A DNA stretch of 21,283 bases from Chalciporus piperatus (GCA_038093975.1 JBBPTG010000353.1:1-21283), one strand, 5' to 3'; shown: positions 8,162-17,863, numbered from the stretch's first letter. Notes: a model not told the origin generated them from the letters alone. A program made the numbers and translations.

Positions 8162-10186
8162 ATGTACCAGATGTCGGCTCTCACTCACCTTCTGGATGAA
8201 ACTGATGTTTTGCTCGTCACCGCGACCGGAACGGGCAAGATGGAAACCTTCATTCGACTGATGCATGTCGTGTGTACACTTTCCGAGGACCGAGACCATG
8301 TCGGGAGGTTTCCGCGAGAGCCAGTGATGCTTGTTATTTGTCCGACGAAGGCTCTCGAATATGATATGGTGAGCACAAAGCATTAATGATCAATGGTACT
8401 TGAATACTAACCTGTGGTGACCTTAGGAGCGAAAAATGCGAAAGGCCGGGCTCACTGCAATTGCTGTCAATGCAGATACTGTTAATGAACATCGGCAACG
8501 AAACGAGGACCTTTATAAACACCTCCAACACGGCGTCACCATCATTCTTCTCTCGCCCGAACAGCTGAAGAGCAAATCATTCGAAGATGAAGTCATCGGG
8601 ACAGGACTCAATCCGCGGATCGTGGCAATGGCCGTTGACGAAGCACACCTGTTGAATTCGTGGGGGAAGACTCTCCGACCCGCATACAAGCAGATCGGCC
8701 ACTTACGTGCGCGGCTCACGAGACATCCTGTTCTGCTGGCGGCGACAGCAACACTCGAAGCTGGTGGTCCAACGAAGAGTGTTTGTGACACACTGGGTTT
8801 GCAAGATGGAAAGTTTCATCTCATCCGTCGCTCGAATCTTCGCAAGGACATTCGACTCATCTTTCGCCAGATGCAGTCCGGAGCCTCGAGCTTGCGATTT
8901 CCAGAGTTGACATGGGTTCTTGATGTAGATACCGGCTGCACCATCATATTCTGTCGGACAATTTCGCTTGGATTTCGAGTGGCTGCATACCTCTACTTGG
9001 AGACCAAGAAGTTGCCACAGTCGCAGAAACTCGTTCGAATGTATAACTCGCTAAATTGGAGCTCGTACAACGAGGCTACCCTGGCATTCCTCAATGATGA
9101 CCCCACTGCGCAAATCATCATTGCCACTGATGCCCTTTCAGTTGGATTTGACTCGCCGAATATCAAGACTGTTGTAATCTTCGGAGAACCAATGGATACC
9201 GATGATTACCTGCAGAAGGTTGGTCGGATTCGAAGATCCAGTCCTACTCTCAGTCAGCAACCACCTGCCGCAATCGTATATCTCACGAAAACGGCACTCA
9301 CGAATGCAAACTCGTTGCTGAATGGTACAACGAAGTCAAAGCCACGCAAATCCTCACATGTTCAAGTTGCCGCTACGGTCCCGCAAATGAGCACAAACAT
9401 GGCTCGTTTAATCACCACTCAATGCAAGGTTGTTGAGTTGGACAAAATCTACGCAAATCCAGCCTTCGACCCTCCCTGCCATTGTCGAATGTGCACACCC
9501 CTCCTCTCCTTGCCCTGTCCCCCCGAGCAGTGTCTTTGCTCAGGCTGCACTCCTGATACTGAAGTGCGCAACATACCACCTCAACGAAAGATGGCGACCA
9601 GAGGATTAGCACGGCTCTCGGTTGAAGCTCGGCAACATGGTCAGAATGTCCTTATGCAACTGCGAAATGACATTTGGGGATCCAGCCAACTGTTTTCACT
9701 GCCCCCCAGTGTCGTACTGCCAGATGTAACGATTGCGCACATTCTTAGTCACCACAAGGTCATCCAGACACTTGAAGACCTTCGACAACTCACCTTAAGC
9801 CCGTACCTCACTCCCCACCTTCAACGTGTCCTGGACACAATCACAAAGCTCGGCGAGGACTTCAAAGTGATGCGTTCGACAGGAACGACTCACAAATCTA
9901 CCTCGCAGCATCAGAAGGGCTTGGAGGAGCAGGGGGCGGAGAGTGAAGAGGTGTTTGAGTCTGAAGAGGAGGAAAATGTGAATGAGCGAGAAGACGAGCA
10001 GAATGTCACGGTCTCGAACCACTTCTATGAGAGGCTTGATGAAGTTGAGGCTGCCGGTGATGAATATCGCATCGTTTGGAAAATTTCGTAAGTTCAACTT
10101 TGGCTATGCATCCATCATTATCATCGTAAGCTGATCAGAAATGTAGGCGAAGTAGTGTGAATTTTTCAATAGCTCTGAGGGAATGA
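8162..10186 (+). CDS. RecQ-like DEAH-box DNA helicase, possibly 5'-truncated and with altered motifs
   Basis: Exons 8162-8368, 8427-10087 and 10147-10186 are joined by 58- and 59-bp introns; the first has a TACTAAC branch site. If the last intron is not used, the frame stops at 10091. Numbering from the ATG at 8162: motif I TATGTGKM (residues 20-27), CPTKALEYDM, DEAH (140-143) followed by LLNSWG and the RecQ-like LRPAYKQIGHLR, AATAT (174-178), TIIFCRT (241-247), ATDALSVGFDSP (about 301-312) and QKVGRIRR (332-339). A seven-Cys cluster, CxCx2Cx7Cx4CxCx2C, spans residues 420-443; the C-terminus is very acidic. The usual Ser/Thr after the P-loop Lys is Met27, and the second Gly of motif VI (GRxGR) is Arg, so ATPase activity is doubtful. 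The Q-motif region is missing, so the true start may be upstream. A nuclear role in DNA unwinding is inferred from family only. Confidence 0.82.
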
Positions 10187-10209
10187 CTAGTGTATTTCTC
10201 ATCTATCTC

Positions 10210-10623
10210 CTACTCCGAATCAGAGTACAAGTCCACACCTTCTACCTTGTCCAATTCCGCCTCAGGGTTTGCCTGCTCCATAGTATCCTCATCTCCTAAC
10301 TCGTCTTCCATCCCATCTAACCTATCATCGACACTCGGGGTAGCATCAATCATGTCCATCTCGCCATCTACCATGGTAAGGAAGGTAAGCTGTGAGCGAG
10401 AGCCAGATTCTTCTTTGTCCGCATCTATTGAATCCTCAGTGTCTGGATTGACAAGCTCCGTAGCTGTAAGCAAATCAGTCAGGGCCTCATCATTCTGTTG
10501 TTCGCCGGCAAACCGATCACAGAGGTTTCGATGATAGACACTCTCTGCAACCCAACTTGCTAGTCTTCCCGAGTGGAGATGATTGAAGCCTGCAGAAAAA
10601 TTGTCGGCCGTGAATGGTCTATC
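10210..10623 (-). pseudogene. 3' end of a convergent gene interrupted by element 1
   Basis: The minus-strand frame runs from the LTR junction at 10623 to the stop at 10210, about 137 codons. It begins DRPFTADNFSAGFNHLHSGR, then LASWVAESVYHRNLCDRFAGE, and ends in a long Asp/Glu-rich tail. I do not recognise the family. The first blocks look conserved and globular; the tail is disordered. The open frame continues into the LTR for 11 more codons (with an ATG at 10656), which I regard as chance. The gene converges on the helicase, with only 23 bp between the stops, and both proteins end in acidic tails, so the two may belong to one unit. Its 5' part should lie beyond the nested elements, outside the window. 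Confidence 0.6.
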
Positions 10624-11099
10624 TGTTACGAACGCTCCATTCCTTATCCTAATCACCCCTACATTCCATTACGCTTACTAGGCTTCTCTTCGTTTCTTGG
10701 ACTTAGTCGTTTCACTTTCTCTTTTGTTATCTTATCTTATCAACTCACGTGATTTACTTACATAAGCTAGGTCTAGACCTTCGCTTACTAACTGATGACT
10801 CACCGCTCACTCGTCAGCATCAGTCAACATTATTCATCATATGACTTACGCTTACTCATTCCGCAGTAGAGCTAGTTACGCTATTGGCTAGTAGTCAGTA
10901 TGAGTCATACCCAGTCACCTACGATAAGGTTTAGCCACAACATGTACAAACATTGACAATAGTATATAAACCCGGGTCGACAAGCACTGGACTCCCCAGT
11001 CTTGTTCTCCTGGAGTTTCCTCATCGAACCTCAGCCAAGTTCATCGGCTCGCTATTGTCTAGTGTGAGTCTTAGCTCTTAGTTGAGTTGAGTCGTTTCA
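10624..11099 (+). repeat. 5' LTR of element 1
   Basis: Begins TGTTACGAACGC, matching 18117 onward at 71 of 74 bases. The end is set at ...GTTTCA (11099), two bases before the primer-binding site, giving 476 bp. The end is inferred because the 3' LTR copy is interrupted. U3 runs to about 10997 and contains the TATA box. Confidence 0.8.
10963..10970 (+). promoter_or_regulatory. TATA box of element 1
   Basis: TATATAAA lies 35 bp upstream of 10998, the inferred RNA 5' end. That end is placed by the start of the 11-nt block complementary to the primer-binding site. Confidence 0.75.
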
Positions 11100-12495
11100 T
11101 TAGAACAAGACTAATATTTTCTTTTGTCTTAGCGTCTCGTCGCTACCACACGTGTCTTGTACGCCACTCCATCGTTGATCACAAGTGGGTACTGCGCTGC
11201 TTGTTCGCGCCTTGTCATAGCTGACCTTGTTTTTGAATAAGTGTCTAGCAACCCCGCCGCATCTCAGCGCGCCGCGTCCCCTGTACCTTCCATCCAGTGG
11301 AACGGTATACTTGATCTCCCCGCCGTCGAGAACAACCTCGACTTCACCAGCGTCATCAGAAACCTCGAGAGAGCTGCAGAGGTCTATCCCGGCTTCACCA
11401 GCATCATCGACGACCTCGAGCGAGAGAACGCTCGTGTCCAGGAAGACTACGCTCGTACTCAGGCATTACACGCTGAGAGACAAAGGGAGACTATTGAGAA
11501 GTACTCAGCGCCGATAGTCCCAGAGCCAGACTATTCGGATCTTTACGTTGATTGGTTGGAACCTCCGGTAATTCCCTCCTACCCATATCATCTACCCTCT
11601 GAGGTTTACATTCACCCTCTCGGTACCCTTCGGTTACCTCATCATCCCGCCAATCTCCAGATCGGCACTCGTCGACTTCCGTCACTCCCTCCCATCGAGG
11701 CTATTCGGGCACCGTTGCCGCCCAACCCCCAGCAGATACTAGCCGACGCCTTCGGCGTTGAAGAGTTATATTACCGTGCCTCCTCCATCCCCAGAGCCCC
11801 AACCCCGCTCGCGGAGCCCGTTGATTGGACAGCCATCGACGAGGATCTTCTTGCTCTTCAACACCAATTCCCCATTGGAGTCTCTGGTCGTACGGAAAGT
11901 TTCCGCCGCGCTCTCTATCACACGCTTATATCCCCGGCAGGTGAGAAGTCGATTCGAGAGAACATTGACGATCGGGTACGTCAACGCCGACGAAGCGACA
12001 GGCTACTTAGAGGTATCCCTGAGGACGCCGGTACTCGTATTAAGGAGAGAGTACCAACCCCGCGTCCTACTCGTCGCACTCGCCGCCCTAAGCCTCTCGT
12101 CCCTCTTAGGAAGATTCGCCCAGTACAGCTTACAGGCCTTCCTATTACTTTCATACCTCATCTTCGGCCACGTAATTCTCTCAGACGACCTTCGCGTTAC
12201 CTTTGATTTCGCCTACATCCTCGTATCTCACAGGAATCGTCCAGTAGCACTACCTACTCCTCCCCCTTCCCCTGTTGTATCACAAGCAGAGTTAGAAGAA
12301 GACGAAGAATTACCAGGATTAGTAGAATCTGATAGTGAAGACGAAGGAGGACTAAGAGAGACAAACGCACCAGGAGTGCAACTGTACTACCCCGCGCCTC
12401 ATTCCATCAGAAGAAGCATTCCACCGCCACCTTATCAAAGAGACGCCCCTGCTTCGTTATCGGGAGAAACCCTTGAAGGATCTCAGGAGATCTGA
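10998..12495 (+). CDS. Methionine-free leader ORF of element 1 (spliced, non-AUG start predicted)
   Basis: An unspliced frame opens after TAA (11238) and runs to TGA at 12206; a +1 frame runs from about 11758 to TGA at 12495. Removing predicted introns 11064-11132 (69 bp, GTGAGT, branch ACTAAT) and 11189-11248 (60 bp) makes the first frame open from the inferred cap site, with CTG at 11010 as a possible start. A third candidate intron (11941-12001, 61 bp, GTGAGA...GACAG) would switch to the second frame, giving 436 codons in all. The product has no Met. It contains a helical charged stretch (DLERENARVQEDYARTQ), Pro/Arg-rich or hydrophobic segments depending on frame, PTPPPSP, and the acidic EEDEELPGLVESDSEDEGG. 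It has no zinc knuckle or capsid motif. No homologue is recognised. Whether it is translated or only a leader is unknown. Confidence 0.45.
11102..11112 (+). other. Self-primer binding site of element 1 (Tf1 type)
   Basis: AGAACAAGACT is the exact reverse complement of AGTCTTGTTCT at 10998-11008; complementarity stops on both sides, so it is 11 nt. It lies two bases after the LTR end. In Tf1/sushi elements the first 11 nt of the mRNA fold back onto a site just after the LTR, are cleaved by RNase H, and prime reverse transcription. No tRNA-type site beginning TGG is present here. Confidence 0.85.
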
Positions 12496-12536
12496 AATAA
12501 ATCTAGTTTTATCCTTTCCATTCTAGTGCATCAAGA

Positions 12537-13736
12537 ATGTCGGTTCTCGCTCCAGACTTAGCAGCTGCCTTGACAGGCATTCTCGGACATCGTGACGCGT
12601 CCATACGGGATCTTGGAACGCAGTTGAGACTTGCGTTAGAAACAATGACGGATCAACTTACCAACGCTCAGAGAGTAAATCAAAATCTAAACAATAATGT
12701 CTTGCAGCTTGAAGCGCAAGTACAAGCCATTCAAGTGCCTGGTGCAATACCAGCTCCTACGGTCGGACCTAGCGGACCTAAGCTATCCAAAATCGTCAAA
12801 GATCCAGGAGATTATGACGGATCTAGAGGAAGGAAGTTCGAAGAATGGTGGACAAGAGTCCGCGCATGGATAGATGAAAACAACACCGTGTTAACCGGAA
12901 TGACGGCGATCAGAGCTATCCTTAGTCGAATGACAGGAGGAGACGCCGCTACTTTCTCACGAGCCATGACGCACGACATCTTGGAAAATGGAACCACGTA
13001 TACTTCCGCCGAGTTCCATAAACGTATCACCGATCAATTCCGCTCGGGTAACGAAGTGGAATATCACCGCAATCAGATCAAGAATCTGAAACAAGGCAAA
13101 ATGTCTATGGAGAAATTCCTTACCATGTTCCAGACTCATCGCCTTATGGACGATTGGGACGATGCACGACACATCGAACTTCTAGAGCTAAACGCAGATC
13201 CAGAGATCACACATCGGATCTTAATGGAGAAGGGACGGCTCGACAAATATGACACATACGTCGAAGAGTTACGCCTCCTTGCAGGAAGGAAACAACTTAT
13301 CTCCATGATCAAAACAGGAACCGCAGGTGATACCTCACGATATAAATATACCAACACGGGCACACAACCGGGCCGTGGTGCCCCAATGGATATAGGTTCT
13401 GCCGAAATCGAAGAAGGAGAAATTGTGGAAGAAGAAGAAGCACCATCTGCCGTGAAGGCGGCCACAAGCAATTTCAAAGAGAAGAAACAAGGAAATTGTT
13501 GGAACTGTGGGAAACCGGGACATCCGAAACAGCAATGTCCGGTACCTAGTACCAAATGCAAGGGCTGTGGTTGGTCACGAGGCGAACACAAACGTGCCTG
13601 TAAACTTCAGAAGAGACAGGTGAGAGAACTGTCTACCGAATCTAGTGCTCTCGAAGGCCGTTCATTCGACGAAATGAAGGCTTACTTTTACGATATGAAA
13701 GATATCGAAATGAAGGGAAAAGGCAAAGCGGCCTGA
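12537..13736 (+). CDS. gag: Gag of element 1 (capsid and nucleocapsid)
   Basis: A 399-residue protein from the first ATG in the inferred transcript (AAGAATGTC). Residues 25-68 are predicted coiled coil, and a retrotransposon Gag capsid region starts near FEEWWTRVRAW (101-111). It continues through a segment beginning KRITDQFRSGNEVEYH (162-177) to about residue 260. An acidic linker (EEGEIVEEEEAP) leads to a zinc knuckle C321-x2-C-x4-H-x4-C334 and a second, variant knuckle C341-x2-C-x6-H-x3-C355. These bind RNA during packaging into virus-like particles in the cytoplasm. The last codons overlap the pol frame, and a slippery site lies 15 nt before the stop. Confidence 0.93.
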   Translation: MSVLAPDLAAALTGILGHRDASIRDLGTQLRLALETMTDQLTNAQRVNQNLNNNVLQLEAQVQAIQVPGAIPAPTVGPSGPKLSKIVKDPGDYDGSRGRKFEEWWTRVRAWIDENNTVLTGMTAIRAILSRMTGGDAATFSRAMTHDILENGTTYTSAEFHKRITDQFRSGNEVEYHRNQIKNLKQGKMSMEKFLTMFQTHRLMDDWDDARHIELLELNADPEITHRILMEKGRLDKYDTYVEELRLLAGRKQLISMIKTGTAGDTSRYKYTNTGTQPGRGAPMDIGSAEIEEGEIVEEEEAPSAVKAATSNFKEKKQGNCWNCGKPGHPKQQCPVPSTKCKGCGWSRGEHKRACKLQKRQVRELSTESSALEGRSFDEMKAYFYDMKDIEMKGKGKAA

Positions 13737-13758
13737 ATGATCTGGGCAAACGGACCGC
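13715..13758 (+). promoter_or_regulatory. Predicted -1 ribosomal frameshift signal, gag to pol (element 1)
   Basis: G_GGA_AAA at 13715-13721 is in the gag frame and fits X_XXY_YYZ. A 6-nt spacer follows, then a hairpin GCGGCC (13728-13733) pairing with GG(A)CCGC (13752-13758), with one bulged A and an 18-nt loop. The pol frame is the -1 frame and stays open from the slippery site to 17449. Shifted ribosomes read AGG CAA AGC GGC, past the gag stop. Confidence 0.75.
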
Positions 13759-16700
13759 AACTAACTCGTTAGGAAAATCTGTAAACTATTCACACAGTCA
13801 AACGGGGTCTCATGTTGATCATGAGCTTGGCCTGGACTCTAGTCAGGTGCTTAATTCCGTTTCCATAATCCGATATCTTTCCGAAAACCCAGGACCACGT
13901 TTCATTCGCACGACGGATCGAGAATTGAAGCTATCTACTTCCATCGCTTCGCAACGGCTTCCCTCTGCTTTCACACGAGCAGAAGCGCTTCTTGATTCAG
14001 GAGCTAATGCTATCTTCGTTGATCGGAGATGGGCTGATAAAATCAGATTACCCCTCGTACAACTCAGACATCCACTTACGGTATACAACGTGGACGGAAC
14101 ACATAACTCCGCTGGACAGATAACACACTGTGCGGAAATCATTATCCATTTCAACGGACATCGTGAGAAGGCCATTGCGGAAGTCACTGATCTCGGAAAG
14201 AATCAGATGATACTAGGATACGCATGGCTGAAGCAACACAATCCGGAGATAGATTGGAACAAAGGAACGGTCCACATGACACGTTGTCCTTGGTCTTGTT
14301 CCGTCTTACGAGATAAACCACCATTCGCACGCCAACTTGATGATGAAGAACGAAATTCTCTTCGTCATATCAACGCCGCAAAGAGGGAGATACCTGAACC
14401 GAAAATGGAAAAGACTCCGGAAGAGCTTGTTCCAAAAGAGTATCACAAGTATATTCACCTATTCAAGAAAAAGGAATCTGAACGCATGCCAACTCGTAAG
14501 CCGTGGGATCATGCAATTGACTTGAAAGACACCTACAAGCCGAAAAAGGGTCGTCTTATCCCACTCTCTGTCACGGAACAAGAAGAAGTCAGCACATTCA
14601 TTGATGACCAGCTCAAGAAAGGATACATTCGTCCTTCCAAATCTGAGCAGACTTCTCCCGTGTTCTTCGTTCCTAAGAAGGATGGCAAGAAGCGCATGGT
14701 TCAAGATTACCGCTATCTGAATGAACACACGGTGAAAAACAATTATCCGTTACCCCTCATTTCCCAATTGGTTGATAAACTGAAAGGCGCAAAACTGTTT
14801 ACCAAAATGGACTTGCGCTGGGGATACAACAACATCCGCATCAAAGAAGGCGATGAATCTAAAGCCGCATTCGTGTGCTTCCGTGGCGCCTTCGAACCCC
14901 TGGTCATGTACTTCGGATTATGCAATTCTCCTGCGACATTTCAAACCATGATGAACGACATCTTCTCGGATATGGAAGACGCCGTTGTTGTCTACATTGA
15001 TGACATCATGATCTTTACCAAATCCGACGATCCTGCTGTCCATGCCAAGATAGTCAGAGAAGTTCTTCGTCGCCTAGAAGAGAATGACCTTTTCGTCAAA
15101 CCAGAGAAATGTGTCTTCCATACCAAAGAAGTAGAATTCTTGGGAATGACAATTACTCCCGAGGGAATCAGGATGGATGACGATAAGGTCAAGGCAATCA
15201 CCGAATGGCCAACTCCGACAAATGTCAGAGGTGTCAGAAGCTTCCTTGGGTTAGCAAACTTCTATCGCCGCTTCATTCAGGATTACGCCCAAGTGGCTAG
15301 ACCCTTGAATGATCTTACCAAGAAGGATACGAAATTCGCATGGGAAGATGCGCAGAAGAACGCCTTCAACACGTTGAAACAGAAGTTCATCACCGCTCCC
15401 ATACTCGCTTTCCCAGACAATGACAAACGCTTCCGTCTAGAATCGGATGCATCTAATTACGCCACAGGTGCTGTTCTATCTATAGAACAAGGAGACAAAT
15501 GGCATCCCGTTGCATTCTCTTCCCACTCCATGTCACCGGAAGAACGCAACTACCCCATTGCGGATAAAGAGATGCTAAGCGTTATCAGAAGTCTAGAACA
15601 ATGGAGACATTATCTGGAGGGTTCTAAACACGAGTTCGAAATCTGGAACGATCACGCGAATCTTCAGTTCTTCATGACTCGGCAAGATCTAAATCGACGC
15701 CAAGCACGCTGGTCTCAATATCTTAGCCGATTCAATTTCAAATGGTTACACAAGGCAGGTTCCCAAATGGGGAAAGCCGATGCTTTATCGAGAAGAGAAG
15801 ATCACGCAATCGGTATCGAAGCAGATAACAAAGCTGTCCTTGTAATCCCGCCGGACAGAATAGCTGCCACGTCAACCGTTCAACTCTCAACCGATTCCGA
15901 TCTGATCAAGAACAAAATCAGAAAAGCAACCTTCAAAATACGCGAGACAGAAGTCATGAGACTTTGTAAAGAACACGGCATTTGTGAAGAATCTGATGGA
16001 ATTCTGATTGACAAGAAAGGAAGGTTGTACGTTCCTGAAGAAGAAGATCTCCGCATGGAGATTATTCGACTTCATCACGACACACCCGTTGCTGGACATC
16101 CCGGATATGAAAAGACGATTGAACTGCTCCAACGCAGCTACGCCTGGCCAGGAATGGCTACGCTTGTAAAAGACTACGTCTCACGCTGTGACAGATGTGC
16201 ACGTTTCAAAGGGATAAACTATGCTCCTTCTGGAAAGCTCCGTCCCCTTGAAGTTCCGGATCTTCCCTGGGAACATATCTCTGCAGATTTCACTACCGAT
16301 CTGCCACTCTCAAATGGATTCGATTCTATTCTTGTCGTAGTCGACAGATTCTCCAAAGAAGTCGAATTCATTCCCTGCAACAAGACAGTCACCGCTCTCG
16401 ACACTGCCCGTCTTTACCTAACCCATGTATGGAAACATCATGGACTTCCTAAAACCATCATATCGGACCGAGGTCCGCAATTCGCATCTCAAGTGATGAA
16501 AGACATATGTAAACATCTTGGCATTACGCCCAAACTCTCCACCGCCTTTCATCCCCAAACTGATGGACAAACTGAACGTATGAATCGAGATCTACAACAG
16601 TACCTTCGTCTATTCACGTCAGAAAAACAAGAAGAATGGACTGATTGGTTGCCAATTGCGCAATTCTCATATAACTCGAAGAAGCAAGCTTCTACATCCA

Positions 16701-17449
16701 AGGCACCTTTCAACGTCACGCACACATACTCTCCAAGGATGGGAATAGAGAATTACACGTCTAAAGCACCCGCTGCTACGGACTTTGTTGACACGCTTGC
16801 CAACACGTTGAAAGAAACCAAGGATAACATAATAGAAGCTCAGAAGCGTATGAAAGCGCAAGCCGACAAACACCGCTCTGAATCGCCATCTTACGAGATT
16901 GGTCAGAAAGTCTGGTTGTCTACAGTTAATCTCCGCCTGGCGCAGAGATCTAAGAAACTTTCCCCACGATGGTTGGGCCCTTACGAAATCACAACCCTGA
17001 TTGGACGGAACGCACTACGTTTGAAGCTTCCGCGTACCATGAAAATTCACCCCGTCGTTAATGTTTCACGTGTCAAACCATATAAGGACAGGTTACGGAA
17101 GCAAACCGTTGATAAGCCTGGGCCTGTAATTGTGACAGAAGACAGAGATGATGAATACGAGGTGGATTACATCGTTGATTCTCGTTTACAGGGGAAAACC
17201 CTGAAATACCTCGTGCACTGGAAAGGTTATGCGGAATCTGATCGGACATGGGAACCGAGATCGAATCTCAAGAATGCACAGGATGCAATAAGGGAATTCA
17301 ACAAGATACATCCGTCCGCTCCACGATTCCTTCAGATGACTAAGAGTCTATTCGAGTCACTATTCCAGCCGTATGACAATCTGACGAGTCAGGTGGATGA
17401 TGGACAAATCAATTGGTTGAATACCGTGCCGGATACCGAAAAGGTATAA
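13722..17449 (+). CDS. pol: Pol of element 1: protease, reverse transcriptase, RNase H, integrase, chromodomain
   Basis: Read as a -1 fusion to Gag. With residue 1 at GTG 13847 (numbering only, no ATG there): protease DSGA at 50-53 and ILGYAWLKQHNPEIDW at 122-137; RT with LPL...KLFTKMDLRWGYNNI and catalytic YIDD at 383-386; RNase H with ESDAS (D534), DKEMLSVI and NDHANL; integrase with an HH...H / CDRC zinc finger, then catalytic D814, D874 and E910 (35 residues between D874 and E910). A GPY/F-type module (RWLGPYEI) follows, then a chromodomain at about 1101-1152 (EYEVDYIVDSR, YLVHWKGYAESDRTWEP). The aromatic chromodomain residues Y, W and W are kept, suggesting that insertion is guided to methylated-histone chromatin. 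All catalytic residues checked are intact, and there is no internal stop over 1,200 codons, so this copy looks recent. Confidence 0.95.
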
Positions 17450-17512
17450 AAGACTGATGTTTGACGGTCTTCACGCTCACGGTTTCTTTTCCACAAACCA
17501 CCATCATCACCA

Positions 17513-17863
17513 ATGGATCTCAACGACGTCTACGCTTGGGAGAGTGTCCTCCGCGACATTTTCATTCGAAACTTTACTAGGGATCGAGGCAACTTCGTCC
17601 TCTCCCTCCTCTTTATCATCTTCGTCATCTGCAACGGTTGGATTCTCCGCATGCTCATCCCCTCCCTCCTCGCTTTCATCGCCATCGTCGTCATCACCAT
17701 CGCCATTCAGTATCTCATGTTCGCTCGGATGATCGTAACTAGACGGTCCACGTCTATCGAGATTAACTGGGACTGGACAACAAGGTGGATGAAACTCGTC
17801 GTATGGCATCCGGATCTGAGCAAGTGGGACAACGTGATAGAGGTACAGCCAGAGATGTCCTGA
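17513..17863 (+). CDS. Small two-transmembrane ORF downstream of pol (ORF3)
   Basis: A 116-residue frame starts 63 bp after the pol stop, at an ATG in good context (CCAATGG). Residues 1-27 are charged and hydrophilic (MDLNDVYAWESVLRD). Two strongly hydrophobic segments lie at about 28-45 (FVLSLLFIIFVIC) and 48-72 (MLIPSLLAFIAIVVITIAI). A Trp-rich tail follows (INWDWTTRWMKLVVW). It is not an enzyme I recognise; no signal peptide cleavage site, fusion peptide or furin-like site is visible, so calling it Env would be unsupported. The same frame continues after its TGA (17861-17863) for 72 more codons to TGA at 18080-18082, ending QGPLIEV, with protein-like composition. The internal TGA could be a C-to-T change of CGA. 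Expression probably needs a separate or spliced mRNA. Confidence 0.55.
   Translation: MDLNDVYAWESVLRDIFIRNFTRDRGNFVLSLLFIIFVICNGWILRMLIPSLLAFIAIVVITIAIQYLMFARMIVTRRSTSIEINWDWTTRWMKLVVWHPDLSKWDNVIEVQPEMS

Noticed and set aside
10624..10656. ATG at 10656 as the true start of the minus-strand gene at 10210
   Set aside because: The first 11 codons lie in the LTR, so the frame is a chance fusion to a truncated host gene.
11100..11300. tRNA-type primer-binding site for element 1
   Set aside because: No TGG-starting site complementary to a tRNA 3' end was seen next to the LTR, whereas a perfect 11-nt self-primer match is present.
13843..16873. Minus-strand frames antisense to pol of element 1
   Set aside because: Shadows of a well-supported coding frame; none has its own motif.
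17507..17809. Minus-strand Asp/Glu-rich frame opposite ORF3
   Set aside because: The acidic composition is the complement of codons for hydrophobic residues in ORF3. ORF3 has the better start context and position in the element.
17513..17863. Calling ORF3 an envelope protein
   Set aside because: Two transmembrane segments alone do not show this; no cleavage site, fusion segment or signal peptide was seen.
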